From: Heterostelium album PN500
Lineage: Eukaryota > Evosea > Eumycetozoa > Acytosteliales > Acytosteliaceae
NCBI RefSeq assembly: GCF_000004825.1
Contig: NW_008805074.1
Span: forward strand, 248,001-312,000
Direction: 5' to 3'
DNA: 64,000 nucleotides
Shown here: in pieces, positions 26,166 to 37,553 of the stretch
How positions within the stretch are numbered: position 1 is the stretch's first letter
Layout: each line of letters opens with the position of its first letter
The notes under the pieces: model-generated
What the model was told of the DNA's origin: nothing
The model's database searches: none
What the model saw: only the letters and a program-made list of their open reading frames with translations
Made by a program: the position numbers and the translations under genes

Positions 26166-26862
26166 GATTGATATCAATGAAAACTATTTTATAATAAATA
26201 AATTTTAGAAATATAGTTTTTTTAAAAAGTAATAATAGATATTTATATTTCTATTTTTTGAAAATTGTTTTGATGGAGAGTAAAAAGACTAAAAATAATA
26301 AATACCTAGATTTTTTATATTTATATTTAAAATTTTGTTATTATTAGTAAGAGAGTGTGGTTGTGGGAGTTATTGAGTTTGGTCAATCAAACAATAATGA
26401 TTATTGGTATTAATTATTAATAATTATACTTTTAAAACAATCATAATTAATCAGACTATTGTTACTAAAATAATCAATCAATCAAAAAAATTCATATGAT
26501 TATTTACTAATAAGATTGTTAGGTGGTGTGGTAGTGGTAGTGGTGGGGGTGTGTAGTATAGAATAATTATCCATCACACAAAAACCCCATCTATTTTTTT
26601 TTTGTTTTTAAAACATTATAATATTTAATGATTTATATCGATGGTGGTGAACCTATATTGATTATGGATATGACATGACATGATAAATTGTATAACAAAA
26701 GATTTGTTGATTTGTTATCTTGAAAAACGAATAAATCGATTCATATGAATCAATTGATTTTAGTCTCTATTCGTTAGGTATTTACCATTTGAAATATAAA
26801 ACAATGATAAGTAAGTACTTACTTTTGAAGGTGTGGTGATTATGATATATGATTATTGATTT

Positions 26863-26905
<43 letters not shown>

Positions 26906-27510
26906 ACGGATTATGATAAATTTGATTTAAAAAATAATCTATTTCTCCATCTTTTGTCGTCAAATAAGTAATCTCTAAACTCTCTCTTTTTTTTTTTTGT
27001 GTGGACACAATCGAAAATAATAATAATTAATAAAAATATCTGATAGCTATAGGTATGTTTGTTTTTGACTAATAGATTTAAGAGAATGATTAATAGATAG
27101 AATGATTGTCATAGCACCTCTGTCTCTGCACTACTAATACTAAATTAAACTAATCTCTATTTTAATAATTTATTTGTCAAATGATCGGATTGTTTTTAAA
27201 ATCAGTTAACTAAATAATGTTTGATTGATTGTTTGATTGACCAAATATACTTATTTGATACTAACTCTAAATACTCTATAAATAGTATAATAATACAACA
27301 AAATAAAACTAAAAAATGATCAAAAAAAATTGGCAATAACTTTTGTATGAAAAAAAGGAGGGGAAAAAAATATCTGATCAGGTACCCATTTTTACAAGAT
27401 GGATTTTTTTTTTTTTTTGAAAATGAATTATTATTTTTTTTTTTTTGAAAGGTTTTAAATTTCGAAAAGAGTGAATTAAAACTTTTATTCGTAATGTTAT
27501 TTCAATTGAT
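26166..27510. other. Intergenic region with GATT tandem repeat
   Basis: About 1.35 kb with no supported gene, lying 5' of the dynamin-like gene and 3' of the protease-like gene. It holds a tetranucleotide repeat (see 26857-26905), G-rich GTGGTAGTGG motifs (26521-26552) and T-tracts. Confidence 0.6.
26857..26905. repeat. (TGAT)n microsatellite
   Basis: Uninterrupted TGAT/GATT tetranucleotide units follow a short degenerate lead-in (TGATTTAT). Not part of any coding frame. Confidence 0.85.
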
Positions 27511-30500
27511 TCATTTCCAAGGTATTGGTTTCATGACAGTATCAGAGTGGATGTTATTCAGTACCCTATATTTTGTAAGTAAATAACGTTTGAGTGCATC
27601 AGCAGTCTTGTGTGAATTGTGGGTAGTCGGTGCCACTCCAAGCCATATAGGATTGTAGAGCAGTCCCATCTCTGGTTTGATAGGTGGATAACTCAGTAGT
27701 AGTTCGATGGTCTGTACGTTCTTACGGATGTTTAACACGGTGATCAGTGTCTCATCGAATTCCTCACCGGTCAACTCTTTGATGCCACCCATCCAGTCAC
27801 GCTTTATATCGTCGTATTGCATCGGAACATCGTAGTTGTACTGTTGAATGTGATTGTGAATGTATCCTCTACACTGCTGGCATGCACGAACCAACAGTTT
27901 GTAAGATTCTCCATCCTTCTTAAAGTAGGAACGTACTATCTTGTCGTAGGCGTGCGATGTCACCGTTGGAATGAACGAAACGAATGTAATGATCTTTTGT
28001 TCGAGTGTAGTGTAACGGTCGAGTATCTTTAAGCGCTTTGGCATCAGTGTAGCACAGACAGGCATCAATGTTTCCATGTTGGCAATGGGATCACTGATTG
28101 ACTCCAAGTCAAAAAGCGGTTTGATTTCACTGTCCAGAAAGAACACCTTACTTTTGTAGCTCTCTGAAAAAACCTCTACTCTATCACGTGACTTTGAAGT
28201 ATAAAAGTTGTTGGCCGTTAGTGCTATTGAGTCGAGATCAACGAGTGGTTTGGTTTGGACAATTTCTGGTTTAGGGAGATTTGGATTGGTTGATAATATT
28301 TCTGGACTTGTTGGTGTGGCGTGTAATGATAATTTAAATTTGGATTTAGGTGGTTGGGTTTGTGAAGAGATTGCAGGTGTACTTGATATCGATACAATAT
28401 GATTGATTTCACTCTCACCAAATGGTTTGAAACCAGTTGTATTATTATTTGTTGTTGTTGTTGTTGCTGTTGTGATATTGTTTGTTGTGGTGTTATTATT
28501 TGTAGTAGCTATTTGTTTAATTGGAAGACTATAGCTTCTATCGTATTCTTTCTTTTTATCAATGATTTGACTTATTATTCGCTTTCGATATTGATCAACG
28601 TTAAACAGAGATACATCTATTTTCTCTAGTTGACAACTCTCTGGTGATGACAAAGAGAGTTGATCGTAGTTCTTAATGATGTGTTCAATCATTGCCAAAA
28701 CATAGAGGCCACAATTAACTGAACAATCGTTTCCACTAGCAACTGCATTGGGGTCGGTGTCGGTTTCCCCATCGTCATTTACTGTCAATGTGTTTGGATG
28801 ATGTCTAAATATAACTCGTTTCGACTGATTCTCTGGGATTAAACGGAAATGGGTCGATATGGAGTCGGGTATCTTTACATAGCCGCCTTTGGCTACATCG
28901 CTGCCAAGAGAGTCGTACGAAACAATGGAGTCACTATTGGATTTACTGTGACCAACCACATAGAGTTTCCAATGTTGAGAACGATCGCTGAATGGAATCA
29001 AGCTGAACATTGTGCGTGGACGATTGAAGTTGTCTTCGCTTATCAATTGGAGATCGAGTGGTCTGTCGGAAAAGGAAAATGTGTCGAAAATAGCTAGCTT
29101 GGCATGATCCCAATCGTGTTTGAAATGATTCGCCAGAAAGAAATTGATACAATTAAACATAATTCGATCACTAATACCTATATTGCTTCTGAATCTATTC
29201 AGCTCGGTCAGGTTCAAAGCAACTGGATCTGTACTCGAATAGATGAATCCAAGTTTCTTGACTGTTGGTATTGATATTGTTGTGGGAATTGGTGATAGTG
29301 CTTGTGGTGTTGAAATCGGTGAAGATATTAAAGATTGTGGTTGTTGTTGTTGCTGCTGCTGTATGTGTGGTTGTGGTTGTTGTATTTGAGGTGATGAAGG
29401 TGGAAAACTATAAAGTTTTTGATTATTATTTCTTATCATGGACGGTGATGATGATGATGATGATGATGATGTTGGTTGTGTATTGTTATTATAATTATTA
29501 TGTTGTTTTGTAGCATATAGGTAATCGACTTGACTAGATAATCGCTGTACTGTATTTATTAGATCTTGAACGGTTGTATTATATCTACTTTCGTTGGTAT
29601 TAATATAACCATTGAATTTCGACTCTAACCAATTCACTTTACCCATAAGGTCATTGAACTGACTACTACTATTAATACTATTTGTAAGCAGTTGTGCTAC
29701 CTTTTGTATTTCACTATTATTATTAATGCCTTGTAAACTATTATTATTCGAATTACTTCCACTATTATTACTATTAATACTACTATTATTTATACTATGT
29801 CCTCCATCCGATAATCTAGATTTCTTTGGTTGTATATTATTATTAAAGTTATTACTTGAATTAAAATTAATATTATTATTTTGATTATTATTGATGTTAT
29901 TATCAACTATATTGTTGATATTACTACCAGTTAAATGAATAATATTTGATTGTTGTATTGGTTGTGGCTGTGTTATTGTTGTATTTAAATTGTTGTTATT
30001 ATTACTGTTATTACTGTTATTATTATTGCTATTGATATTATTATTATTATTATTATTGTTATTGTTGTTGTTGTTGTGTTGAGGATGAGTTTTGAAACAA
30101 TTACATTTATAATTTGAAATGTAAATGGTGAACTTTGGAAAGATAACACCAAGTGCCTTGGTATTTACTAACATCGAAGATTTAGACTTATGATCAAGCT
30201 TTCCATTTGGTTGTTTAACAAGATGTAGGTAATTAAGGAACATATGTATGTCCTCTTCTCTTAGTATAGTATATTTACAAACCATATCACAATACTTTAG
30301 AGCACTTGTTTTCCATCTCAATCCAATTTTTGTTGGGTCATTTAAATTATTACTATTATTGTTATTATTATTATTAGTGTTGTTGTTGTTGTTGTTGGAC
30401 TCATCCGGTAGATATACAGTCTGACGTGTTTTGTATATTGAACCACCAATGAATCGTCTGCCAAAGAAACATTCTATATCGGTACAAACATTTAGAGTCA

Positions 30501-30998
30501 ATCCAAACCTCAAAATAAATTCCTCTAAATAACTATCCTCCGCTACACTCCCAGGACAATCAATCTTTTGTGCCATGTACCCCTCCAATTTTAATAAATC
30601 TTTATATTTAATATTGAACTTTTTAAAAAATAAAAATAAAAATAAAAGTTAGACATAACCACAATAATAGTAAATAAGAATTGATTACATACATTCGCAC
30701 ATGGTGGTTCAGATTTTAATTGTTGATTTTGCTGCTGTTGGTTTGGTAATGTCTTTTTCTGTTGTTGGATATGAAACTTGTGAGTTGAAAGATTGTTTTC
30801 CGTTGTTCCATTTTCATATTCTATGTGATTGTCATCTATTTCTTCATAGTATTGGTCAACATTGTCATCGATCACCTCTTCTTCTCCATCGTTTGTTGCG
30901 AGTAAAGAGTAGTCATAGGTTTCTGTTGATTTTCTTTTATTCCTTTGATGGTTGTTATTATTACTATAATAATGATATGGATGATCTGATGAATTCAT
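27511..30998 (-). CDS. Large Asn-rich protein with Ulp1/SENP-type (C48) cysteine protease domain
   Basis: Two exons, 30998-30693 and 30618-27511, give 1137 residues. After an Asn/Gln-rich N-terminus comes a conserved-looking segment (about 105-280, from LEGYMAQKIDCPGSV), interrupted by poly-Asn blocks. The central domain (about 570-760) has the C48 order: IMFNCINFFLANHF, MFSLIPFSDRSQHWKLYVV (His about 651), SIVSYDSLGSD (Asp about 670) and NDCSVNCGLYVLAMIEHI (Cys about 737). These fit the His-Asp-Cys triad of Ulp1/SENP deconjugases acting on SUMO or NEDD8. The usual oxyanion Gln ahead of the Cys is not evident (Asn/Asp instead). The C-terminal 250 residues are unrecognised, with a CQQCRGYIH motif. 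Activity and substrate are unknown. Confidence 0.75.
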
Positions 30999-31527
30999 AT
31001 GATTAAATAATATCTATCTCTAATTTGAAAATTGAGAGGATATTCATCAATTTTATATAAATAATTAAGAAAATTATAAATTAAAAGATTATAAGGTGTT
31101 TTACTACATAAAAAAAAAAAAAAATTTTTACATCGAAAGTCAATTCTCCAAAATCGGTGAGCTGTGCAACCCAGGAACGACCAATTCCACTATCCATAGA
31201 GCCAAACTTCACCACAAATCTGCTATCCTTTTTTTGCAAAAAAAAACCAATTTTGAGTTTCAATTTTTTTTTTTTTTAAATAAAAAAAGTTAATTAATAT
31301 TAATTTTTTGTAACCCCTATAAATTTTATAAAATTTTCATATAAATTAATTAATTGAACTAACCCAGGGTCCTATTCGATTTTACTAAAGTGATATTTTT
31401 AGATATTAAAATGATCACATGATTATTTTATTTTATTTTTTCATTTATATTTGTTTTGAAAGAAATTTCTTTGTTGTTCAATTGATTTGTTTGTTTAATA
31501 CCAAGAAGAATAATAAATAATAATAAA
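30999..31527. other. Intergenic region with a GC-richer island
   Basis: Between the start of the C48 gene and the B-box gene. Most is A/T homopolymer, but 31135-31250 is a compact, GC-richer block bounded by an A-tract on one side and T-tracts on the other. It has no credible protein frame and I do not recognise it as a known RNA. Confidence 0.5.
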
Positions 31528-33348
31528 ATGAATAACTGTACAGAACATAATAGACTTGAAAATTTAATTTGTTTCGAGTGTAATATAGTTGGTTGTGCCG
31601 ATTGTTTGAATAAGTGGGAGCACAAAGGACATGCTTATCAATCGGTATCTGAGATTCAAAAACTTGGAGGCAACAGTAAGATCCACCAACGAGTTGAGCA
31701 ACTGTGGAAATCTATAAAGTTGTCAACCTACTCATTTGAATCGCTCACCAGAATCACCGATGACATATCGAATCATTTCCGACAGTTGCACGACTACCTC
31801 ATCCTTGAAGAAAGCAAACTAAAGATACCAATCAAAAAGGATCTGGAAAAGATTGGTGTAGACATATCAACTCAAATAAATGAGATGAAATCATTAAGAT
31901 CAATCATAATGCAAATCGAGAAATTAAATAATCAATGTTCTACAACAAACAAGAAAGAAAAAGAAGATACAAAGTCAGAAGAAGAAGAATTTCAAAAGGA
32001 TGGTGATGGAAACAAGGAAGAAACAGCAGCAGAAGAAGAGGAATCAATGTATAGTTATCTTTCAAGACCAAGTATTGATACATCAGATATGGATACACTT
32101 GCCACAATAATCAATCAGTGTGATCAGAGTAGTGAATTTTTCAAGAGTGACGTTTTTAAGAAACCACACAGTTACGGAAATGGATATATTTTAGGTGAAG
32201 AGAATCCAAAGATTGGAAATGATTATTCGGCTATCAACGGCAATGGCGATGAACAGTCGATTTTAAAGTCAATTCAGCAATTTGGAGATAAATATCAATC
32301 GCTAAAGAAAGGAAAATCTCATATCAATAACAACAGTCTTTTGAAATGTAATTTCGCAATAAGAATAGACGCCAAACAAGTAGAGGAAATTCAATATAAT
32401 ATAAAGAAATCTATAGATCTCAAGAGTATATCTATACTTACACTTGGTCAGAATGAATCTTCGTTGCTGTCACTCTCTGACTACAGTTTGAAGCAGGTGG
32501 AGACATTGAGAGGTATCCATACATCTCACTCTGTGGTTGCCGACAGCCGTCTCGAACATATTTATGTTTTCGGTGGTTTCGATATCAATGGCTACCAAAA
32601 GATATTAGCAAAGACTCTGATGGTCAGTCATACAGCCAAAATGGATGGTATCGATGGAGGTGAAGGAATATTGGCTTGCTACGATGGTTTCGATCATATC
32701 TATTTGATTGGTGGTCATAACTATAAAAAACAAAAACTCAAAGACCTCGATAGAATTGATAGATTCAATATTAAATCACAGACCTTCGAGAGATATTCCA
32801 CTATGAATGAATTGATAAAGCCAGTGTTTGTAGTTTACACATTTGCCACTGCCAATGGATATATTTATATGTTAACGATGTCGTATGCAGGACCCTATGG
32901 AATGGTTGATGGCTACGAGATTTGGAGATTCAATCCCATCATTGGTGAGAAACAGCAGACACTTCACATGTCCATAAAGATAGCAGAGGGATTCTCAAAT
33001 GTTTATAATATCTACCGATTGCTGGCGCAACCATTGGTATGCTTTGATCAACAACAAGATACACTCTACGTTTTCATTAAGAAACATACCTTTAAGATTG
33101 ATATCAACAAGAAAACCTATACAAAGCGATACAATGATGATACAATGGATCTTAGCACAGTCTATTCACCTCGTAACATTAAAACGGTTTTCCATCGATT
33201 CAGTTCGACACAATCCAATATATTCGTTTTGGGTGGTAAGACCTATGGTAATCACATTTACTCAATTGAAAAAGATAAGTGGTCATCCATTGAATCGAAA
33301 GATCATTGTCAAAGAGAAATGTGTGGTGCATGTATAGTTTATAGTTAA
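31528..33348 (+). CDS. B-box zinc-finger protein with kelch-like C-terminus
   Basis: A single exon of 606 codons. Residues 1-40 are a B-box zinc finger with Cys/His in family spacing (CTEHNRLENLICFECNIVGC, then CLNKWEHKGH). A helical, probably coiled-coil region follows (about 60-170), then a Glu/Lys-rich acidic stretch (about 145-175). From about residue 330 there are kelch-like blade motifs, such as YVFGGFDINGYQ, YLIGGHNYKKQ and IFVLGGKTYGNH, each close to a hydrophobic strand. This B-box + coiled coil + kelch-like layout recurs in dictyostelid protein families of unknown function. No RING is present, so it is not a canonical TRIM ligase. Confidence 0.85.
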   Translation: MNNCTEHNRLENLICFECNIVGCADCLNKWEHKGHAYQSVSEIQKLGGNSKIHQRVEQLWKSIKLSTYSFESLTRITDDISNHFRQLHDYLILEESKLKIPIKKDLEKIGVDISTQINEMKSLRSIIMQIEKLNNQCSTTNKKEKEDTKSEEEEFQKDGDGNKEETAAEEEESMYSYLSRPSIDTSDMDTLATIINQCDQSSEFFKSDVFKKPHSYGNGYILGEENPKIGNDYSAINGNGDEQSILKSIQQFGDKYQSLKKGKSHINNNSLLKCNFAIRIDAKQVEEIQYNIKKSIDLKSISILTLGQNESSLLSLSDYSLKQVETLRGIHTSHSVVADSRLEHIYVFGGFDINGYQKILAKTLMVSHTAKMDGIDGGEGILACYDGFDHIYLIGGHNYKKQKLKDLDRIDRFNIKSQTFERYSTMNELIKPVFVVYTFATANGYIYMLTMSYAGPYGMVDGYEIWRFNPIIGEKQQTLHMSIKIAEGFSNVYNIYRLLAQPLVCFDQQQDTLYVFIKKHTFKIDINKKTYTKRYNDDTMDLSTVYSPRNIKTVFHRFSSTQSNIFVLGGKTYGNHIYSIEKDKWSSIESKDHCQREMCGACIVYS

Positions 33349-33610
33349 TATTATTAATATTTCAATTTCAAAAAATAATAAGATAAAAAAATTATAAATA
33401 AAATAATAAAAAACCTTTAAACTAAGACCAAGTTATAACTTTTGTAAAAGATATTTATGTAAACATTTGAAAGGATCGTTTTGTAGGTTTATTTTTTTAT
33501 TCTTTTTTTTTTTTTTTTTGAAAATTTATTTTTATTTTTTTTAAAAATTTAAATATTAATTAAAACAAAATCGATTCATTATATAAAGTTTAAACTGTCT
33601 AGTTATCGAT

Positions 33611-34200
33611 ATGAGTGGAAATAGTGATCAAAGTTTTAGAAGAGGTGTTATTCAAGAAGAAGAAGATCTTTCACTTTTAAAGTTCCCAAAAGGTAGATGC
33701 AATTAAATTCAATATATTAGAGTTACACAATGTGGGAAATTGATTACTTATTAAATATTGATACTTTATAGATCTAAAGAATGCAAAGTTTCTTTTAAAT
33801 TCAGAGGTTGCTATTTTGCTTGAGTGTAGAAAGGAATTCGCAACTGAAGGTACAGAGTTTCCTCAGTAAGTATATACTCTTTATATTATAATATTGATAT
33901 CATATATATATATATATATTTAACCTAAATTATTGCAATTATAGAACATTTCATAAAACTTTAGCATATGCAGAGAGATTCAGTAGATATAAGAATAAAG
34001 CATCGATTAAACAAGTTAGAGGTGTTTTGTCGAAACAAGATTTAGACGAATTTGAAGTTGCGTGTCTTGCCAATCTATGTCCTGAAAACTCTGATGAAGC
34101 AAAGAGTTTAATAGTTAGTCTAAAGAGATTCCAAGACACTCAAGACGATACATTACAAGCTATTCTAGATGAACTATCAAATCTTAGAAAGTTTAATTAA
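33611..34200 (+). CDS. rpb4: DNA-directed RNA polymerase II subunit RPB4
   Basis: Three exons (33611-33692, 33772-33865, 33945-34200) give 143 residues, the same size as human POLR2D (142). RPB4 pairs with RPB7 to form the stalk of Pol II. The N-terminus is acidic and followed by LKNAKFLLNSEVAILLECRK. The C-terminal HRDC-like part reads TLAYAERFSRYKN, then FEVACLANLCPENSDEAKSL, then LQAILDELSNLRKF, all diagnostic of the family. All junctions are in phase. It converges on the next gene. Confidence 0.96.
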
Positions 34201-34627
34201 AAAAAAAAAACAAAAAAACACAACAAACCAAAACTAAATAGATAGTATCACAAATACAGATAATCTCAAAAAATGATGTACATATATGACTATTCAAAAA
34301 TAACAACACAACAACGCAACAACAAAGCTTACAATCATCATTTAATATGAATCGAATTTAAATGATAGTTAATAAAGTAAAATATAAATAAGAACAAATA
34401 CCTTTTTTTTTTTTTGTTTTAATATAAAATTTTTTATTTACATCTTTAGAAGATTATACTTTCTTTATCTAAACTATCTATTATTATCTATCTATATTAT
34501 TATAAAGTTGAAATATATAATAATTTAACATGGTGAAATGGTATTTATATCATAAATGTCAGTATTCGTTTGTTTTGTTTTGTTTTATATATATATTTGT
34601 AAATTTGTATTAATTATTGATCAATTA
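34201..34627. other. Convergent intergenic region
   Basis: About 430 bp between the 3' ends of RPB4 and a membrane-protein gene. A/T tracts and AACA repeats only; presumably two 3' UTRs and terminators. Confidence 0.65.
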
Positions 34628-35232
34628 TTATTTTCCAAAGAAACCAGATTTTGGTCTTCCAGTATCTTGACCTGGAGCTTCACCTTGAGATGAGAGCGAC
34701 GATTTCTTTGCACCACGAGCCTCTTCGGCATCACGTTGTGGCATAGCCTCTGGATAGGCAGCGGATTCATTCTTTATCCAACCGAGAACAGCATAGATAC
34801 CACCGGTGATGATACATCCAAGTGCTGGTGCAATGGTGTACACTGTGAAGAATGGTGGTATACAAAACAATATGTAAATGGGACCACGAATCTTGTAGTC
34901 GAAAACCATTGCCAAAAACTTGACTCTCACCAAAATGAATGTGCCAATTTCCAATATCAGCATGAATCCACCCAATGCAATAGAGATTGGTCCAACAATC
35001 CAATGACTAAAGAATATAATTAAAATACCTAAAGCAACCAACACTTTAAACAAAATTTAAAAATTAATATTTAATTCTTTTTGTTTTTCTCTTTACCAAT
35101 CTAAAACTTACGGCAACCAGTTGCAATACCAGCATACTTTCCAGCTTTGATCATTAATTCGGATTTAGGTAAGAAAGAGGAAGCTACTGAGCTTCCTACT
35201 TTTGATCCAACTGCAGAACCTACTGCTTTCAT
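34628..35232 (-). CDS. Small four-TM membrane protein (COPI-associated/TVP15-like by pattern)
   Basis: Exons 35232-35112 and 35043-34628 give 178 residues. A Ser/Gly/Val-rich N-terminus leads into about four hydrophobic helices: LLVALGILIIFFSHWIV, ISIALGGFMLILEIGTFIL, GPIYILFCIPPFFTVYTIAP and ALGCIITGGIYAVLGWI. The pattern of a Glu at the end of TM2, a basic loop with RGPIYI, then two tightly packed helices fits the COPI-associated family that includes Golgi TVP15; Flower/TVP18 proteins are an alternative. The tail is hydrophilic (EEARGAKKSSLSSQGEAP) and ends GFFGK. Golgi or endosomal location is inference. Confidence 0.78.
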
Positions 35233-35689
35233 CTTTTACACAGAAAAATAAAATAAAATACTAGTTATATCTTAAATATTAAATAATGTACAAATATATT
35301 AATAAATTTACAATTAGTTAATATCTATCTTTGTTAGTTTAAGTAAATATAAATAATAATAAATAAATAAACAATCGAATTATTATAATTAAAAACTATT
35401 AATTAAAAATTGTGAAAGTAGTGTGGTGGTGGTGGGTGAACACAACCTCGATTAACTAATTTTTTTATTTTTTTTAATTTATTTTATTACATTTAGTTTA
35501 TTGAAAAAATATATAACCTTATGGTTATACGGAAATTCAACTTTATTATTGTCATTCCTTGAACTTTAAGAGTTTAATACCATTTTAATATTATCGTTCT
35601 CTTTTTGTTGTTCTTTTTAAAAAAATAAAAAAATTTATTTAGTTTATTGTTTATTGTTTATTTTATACAAACTATTCTTTATTTGGGTC
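35233..35689. other. Intergenic region
   Basis: About 460 bp between the TVP15-like gene start and the first beta-helix gene. It carries a GTGGTGGTGGGTG patch (35421-35437) and A/T tracts, with no gene. Confidence 0.6.
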
Positions 35690-37240
35690 TTAGTTGTATC
35701 TTAAATATTTAGATCTGTTATGGTGTCTCTTTTTAAGAATATAGATAAAAAGTACTATGATTAGTAGACCAATGATTGATCCAATGACGATACCAGCGAT
35801 AACTCCTGGTTTCAATTTTGATTTCTTTTCTGGACATATTTCCTCTCCGAAATTACCATGGTATGTACATTTGGTATCGAGTACTGATTGGTTACAATAA
35901 ACAAGCTCGTCACTCGATGTCTTGATGTCGTTCATTGTGACGTTTGAACCTGAACAAAAGATTGGACCACCGTAGGCATTGTCGGTGTTCTTATCGAAAA
36001 CGACACCGTTGATAATAACATTGGTTGTGTCACTCAAATAGAGAGCAGATCCAAAGCCAGCGACTCTACTGGTGCCGTTGATAACAACTCCAAGGGCATT
36101 CTCATCCATTGTACTATTGGTAATAGTGGCACTGGTTGCACTGATCAAATAGATAGCACCACCAGCTTGACCAGCGGTATTCCTTGAGATCGAACTGTTG
36201 TTAACTACCAATGAACCATATCTCTGAGAGATGGCTCCACCCAATAGCGATCCACTATTAGACTCTATCACAGAGTTATTAATAGTCAAGGTTTTGCCAA
36301 TAGATCGGTAATAGATTACAGATGCACCAAAGTTGTCGGTTAAATTGGAACTACCGCCGAATGATAGATCGGATTGGAAGCATTTTACGAAACCACTTTG
36401 AATTGTTTTGTTAACAAAGTCAAGTAAATTGTTTGTGAGTGTTAGAGCTTGGATACCGACATATCTGGTGCTGTTGAAATTCAATAATGAAACGGATGCA
36501 TTGTTTGAATCGATCAATACTCGATCGAGCTGAACATATGCCGCAACGAAATTCATCAAACCATCGAAAGCATTGTTTCTAGTGATCTTGGTGTTACTGA
36601 CGGTCATAAGAATGTACTGACCAAAGATGATCGATGCGTTGGTTGCATTGTTGTTGTTAAAATCAGAGTTGGTAACGGTGACATTGGTAGGCGAACCGTT
36701 GCTCTGAATATAGAGTATACCTCCAGTGGTAGCTTGATTATTAAAACCTACAACACTATCTAGTAAAATAGTGTTGAATGCATAATAATATGAAGTATTG
36801 AGAAATACAACCCCACCGAAAGTACCGTTTAGTTGTGGTAGGACATAACCGGTACCATTTGCAATATTTAGATATTGCAAGGTAAGACTGGTATTTCCAT
36901 AGAGTTGCTCTGAGTCTTGGATGATAAAGAATGCACCTTGGCCAGCCAAGTTAATGGTGGCATAGCTATCTTTGTTTCCTTGGATGGTTACTGTTCTATT
37001 GACAAGCTGGATGTTTGTATTGTTTTGACCGGTAAGTGTGGTATTTCCTAAGCTAAGAAGAACATCGCTCGACTGTGTAGAGGCAAGTGCATTAACGATA
37101 TCAGGACAAGCATTTTCCAAAGTTGCACCACAAGGCAGAACGTAATCAGTAACACTGGAATTTATATATAAAGTTACTGGTTGTGAAGAACACAACTCAA
37201 CAACTAAAAAAACTGTTATAAATAATATATATTTATTCAT
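35690..37240 (-). CDS. Beta-helix cell-surface protein, paralogue 1 of the tandem array
   Basis: Intronless, 516 residues. It has a signal peptide (MNKYILFITVFLVVELCSSQ), then a motif shared by the array (LPCGATLENACPDIVNALAS). A long ectodomain of right-handed parallel beta-helix rungs follows: Asn/Ser/Thr/Gly-rich, with recurrent N-x-A-x-GG-I and 'TNSxFxxN' elements such as SISRNTAGQAGGAIYLISA. Near the C-terminus are four Cys residues in a conserved frame (CSGSNV, VYCNQS, KCTYHGNFGE, CPEKK), one TM helix (GVIAGIVIGSIIGLLIIVLF) and the short tail KKRHHNRSKYLRYN. The topology is type I. Ligand unknown. It is the last of five same-strand genes by transcription direction and lies 313 bp from its neighbour. 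Confidence 0.88.
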   Translation of the reverse strand: MNKYILFITVFLVVELCSSQPVTLYINSSVTDYVLPCGATLENACPDIVNALASTQSSDVLLSLGNTTLTGQNNTNIQLVNRTVTIQGNKDSYATINLAGQGAFFIIQDSEQLYGNTSLTLQYLNIANGTGYVLPQLNGTFGGVVFLNTSYYYAFNTILLDSVVGFNNQATTGGILYIQSNGSPTNVTVTNSDFNNNNATNASIIFGQYILMTVSNTKITRNNAFDGLMNFVAAYVQLDRVLIDSNNASVSLLNFNSTRYVGIQALTLTNNLLDFVNKTIQSGFVKCFQSDLSFGGSSNLTDNFGASVIYYRSIGKTLTINNSVIESNSGSLLGGAISQRYGSLVVNNSSISRNTAGQAGGAIYLISATSATITNSTMDENALGVVINGTSRVAGFGSALYLSDTTNVIINGVVFDKNTDNAYGGPIFCSGSNVTMNDIKTSSDELVYCNQSVLDTKCTYHGNFGEEICPEKKSKLKPGVIAGIVIGSIIGLLIIVLFIYILKKRHHNRSKYLRYN

Positions 37241-37553
37241 TTTAAATAGAAATTAAACAAAATCGATTGTCAATTAATTTGGCACATTTGTAGGAGGTTA
37301 AAAAGCCTTTAACTTTTCACAGGAATTAAATATTTTAAATTCATCCATCACTTAGTTTTTTCCCCATTAATTAATTAATCTTTTTTGATCAACACTAAAT
37401 CATGATATGTCATCTACTTTAGTGATTTTATTTTTTGACTTTTGCATTTTGCGAAAACACACAGAACACAGATGAACATTTAAAATCTTTCCAAACCGTG
37501 CGATATTTTAAATTTTATTTTTGTTTCTTTTAGTTTCGATTTTTATGATAATA

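Noticed and set aside
26857-26905. Short tandem units suggesting a CRISPR-like array
   Set aside because: These are contiguous TGAT tetranucleotides without spacers, a simple microsatellite.
31081-31263. 60-codon minus-strand ORF across the GC-richer island
   Set aside because: Its ends are poly-Lys/poly-Phe from homopolymers and only the middle is non-random; not supported as a protein.
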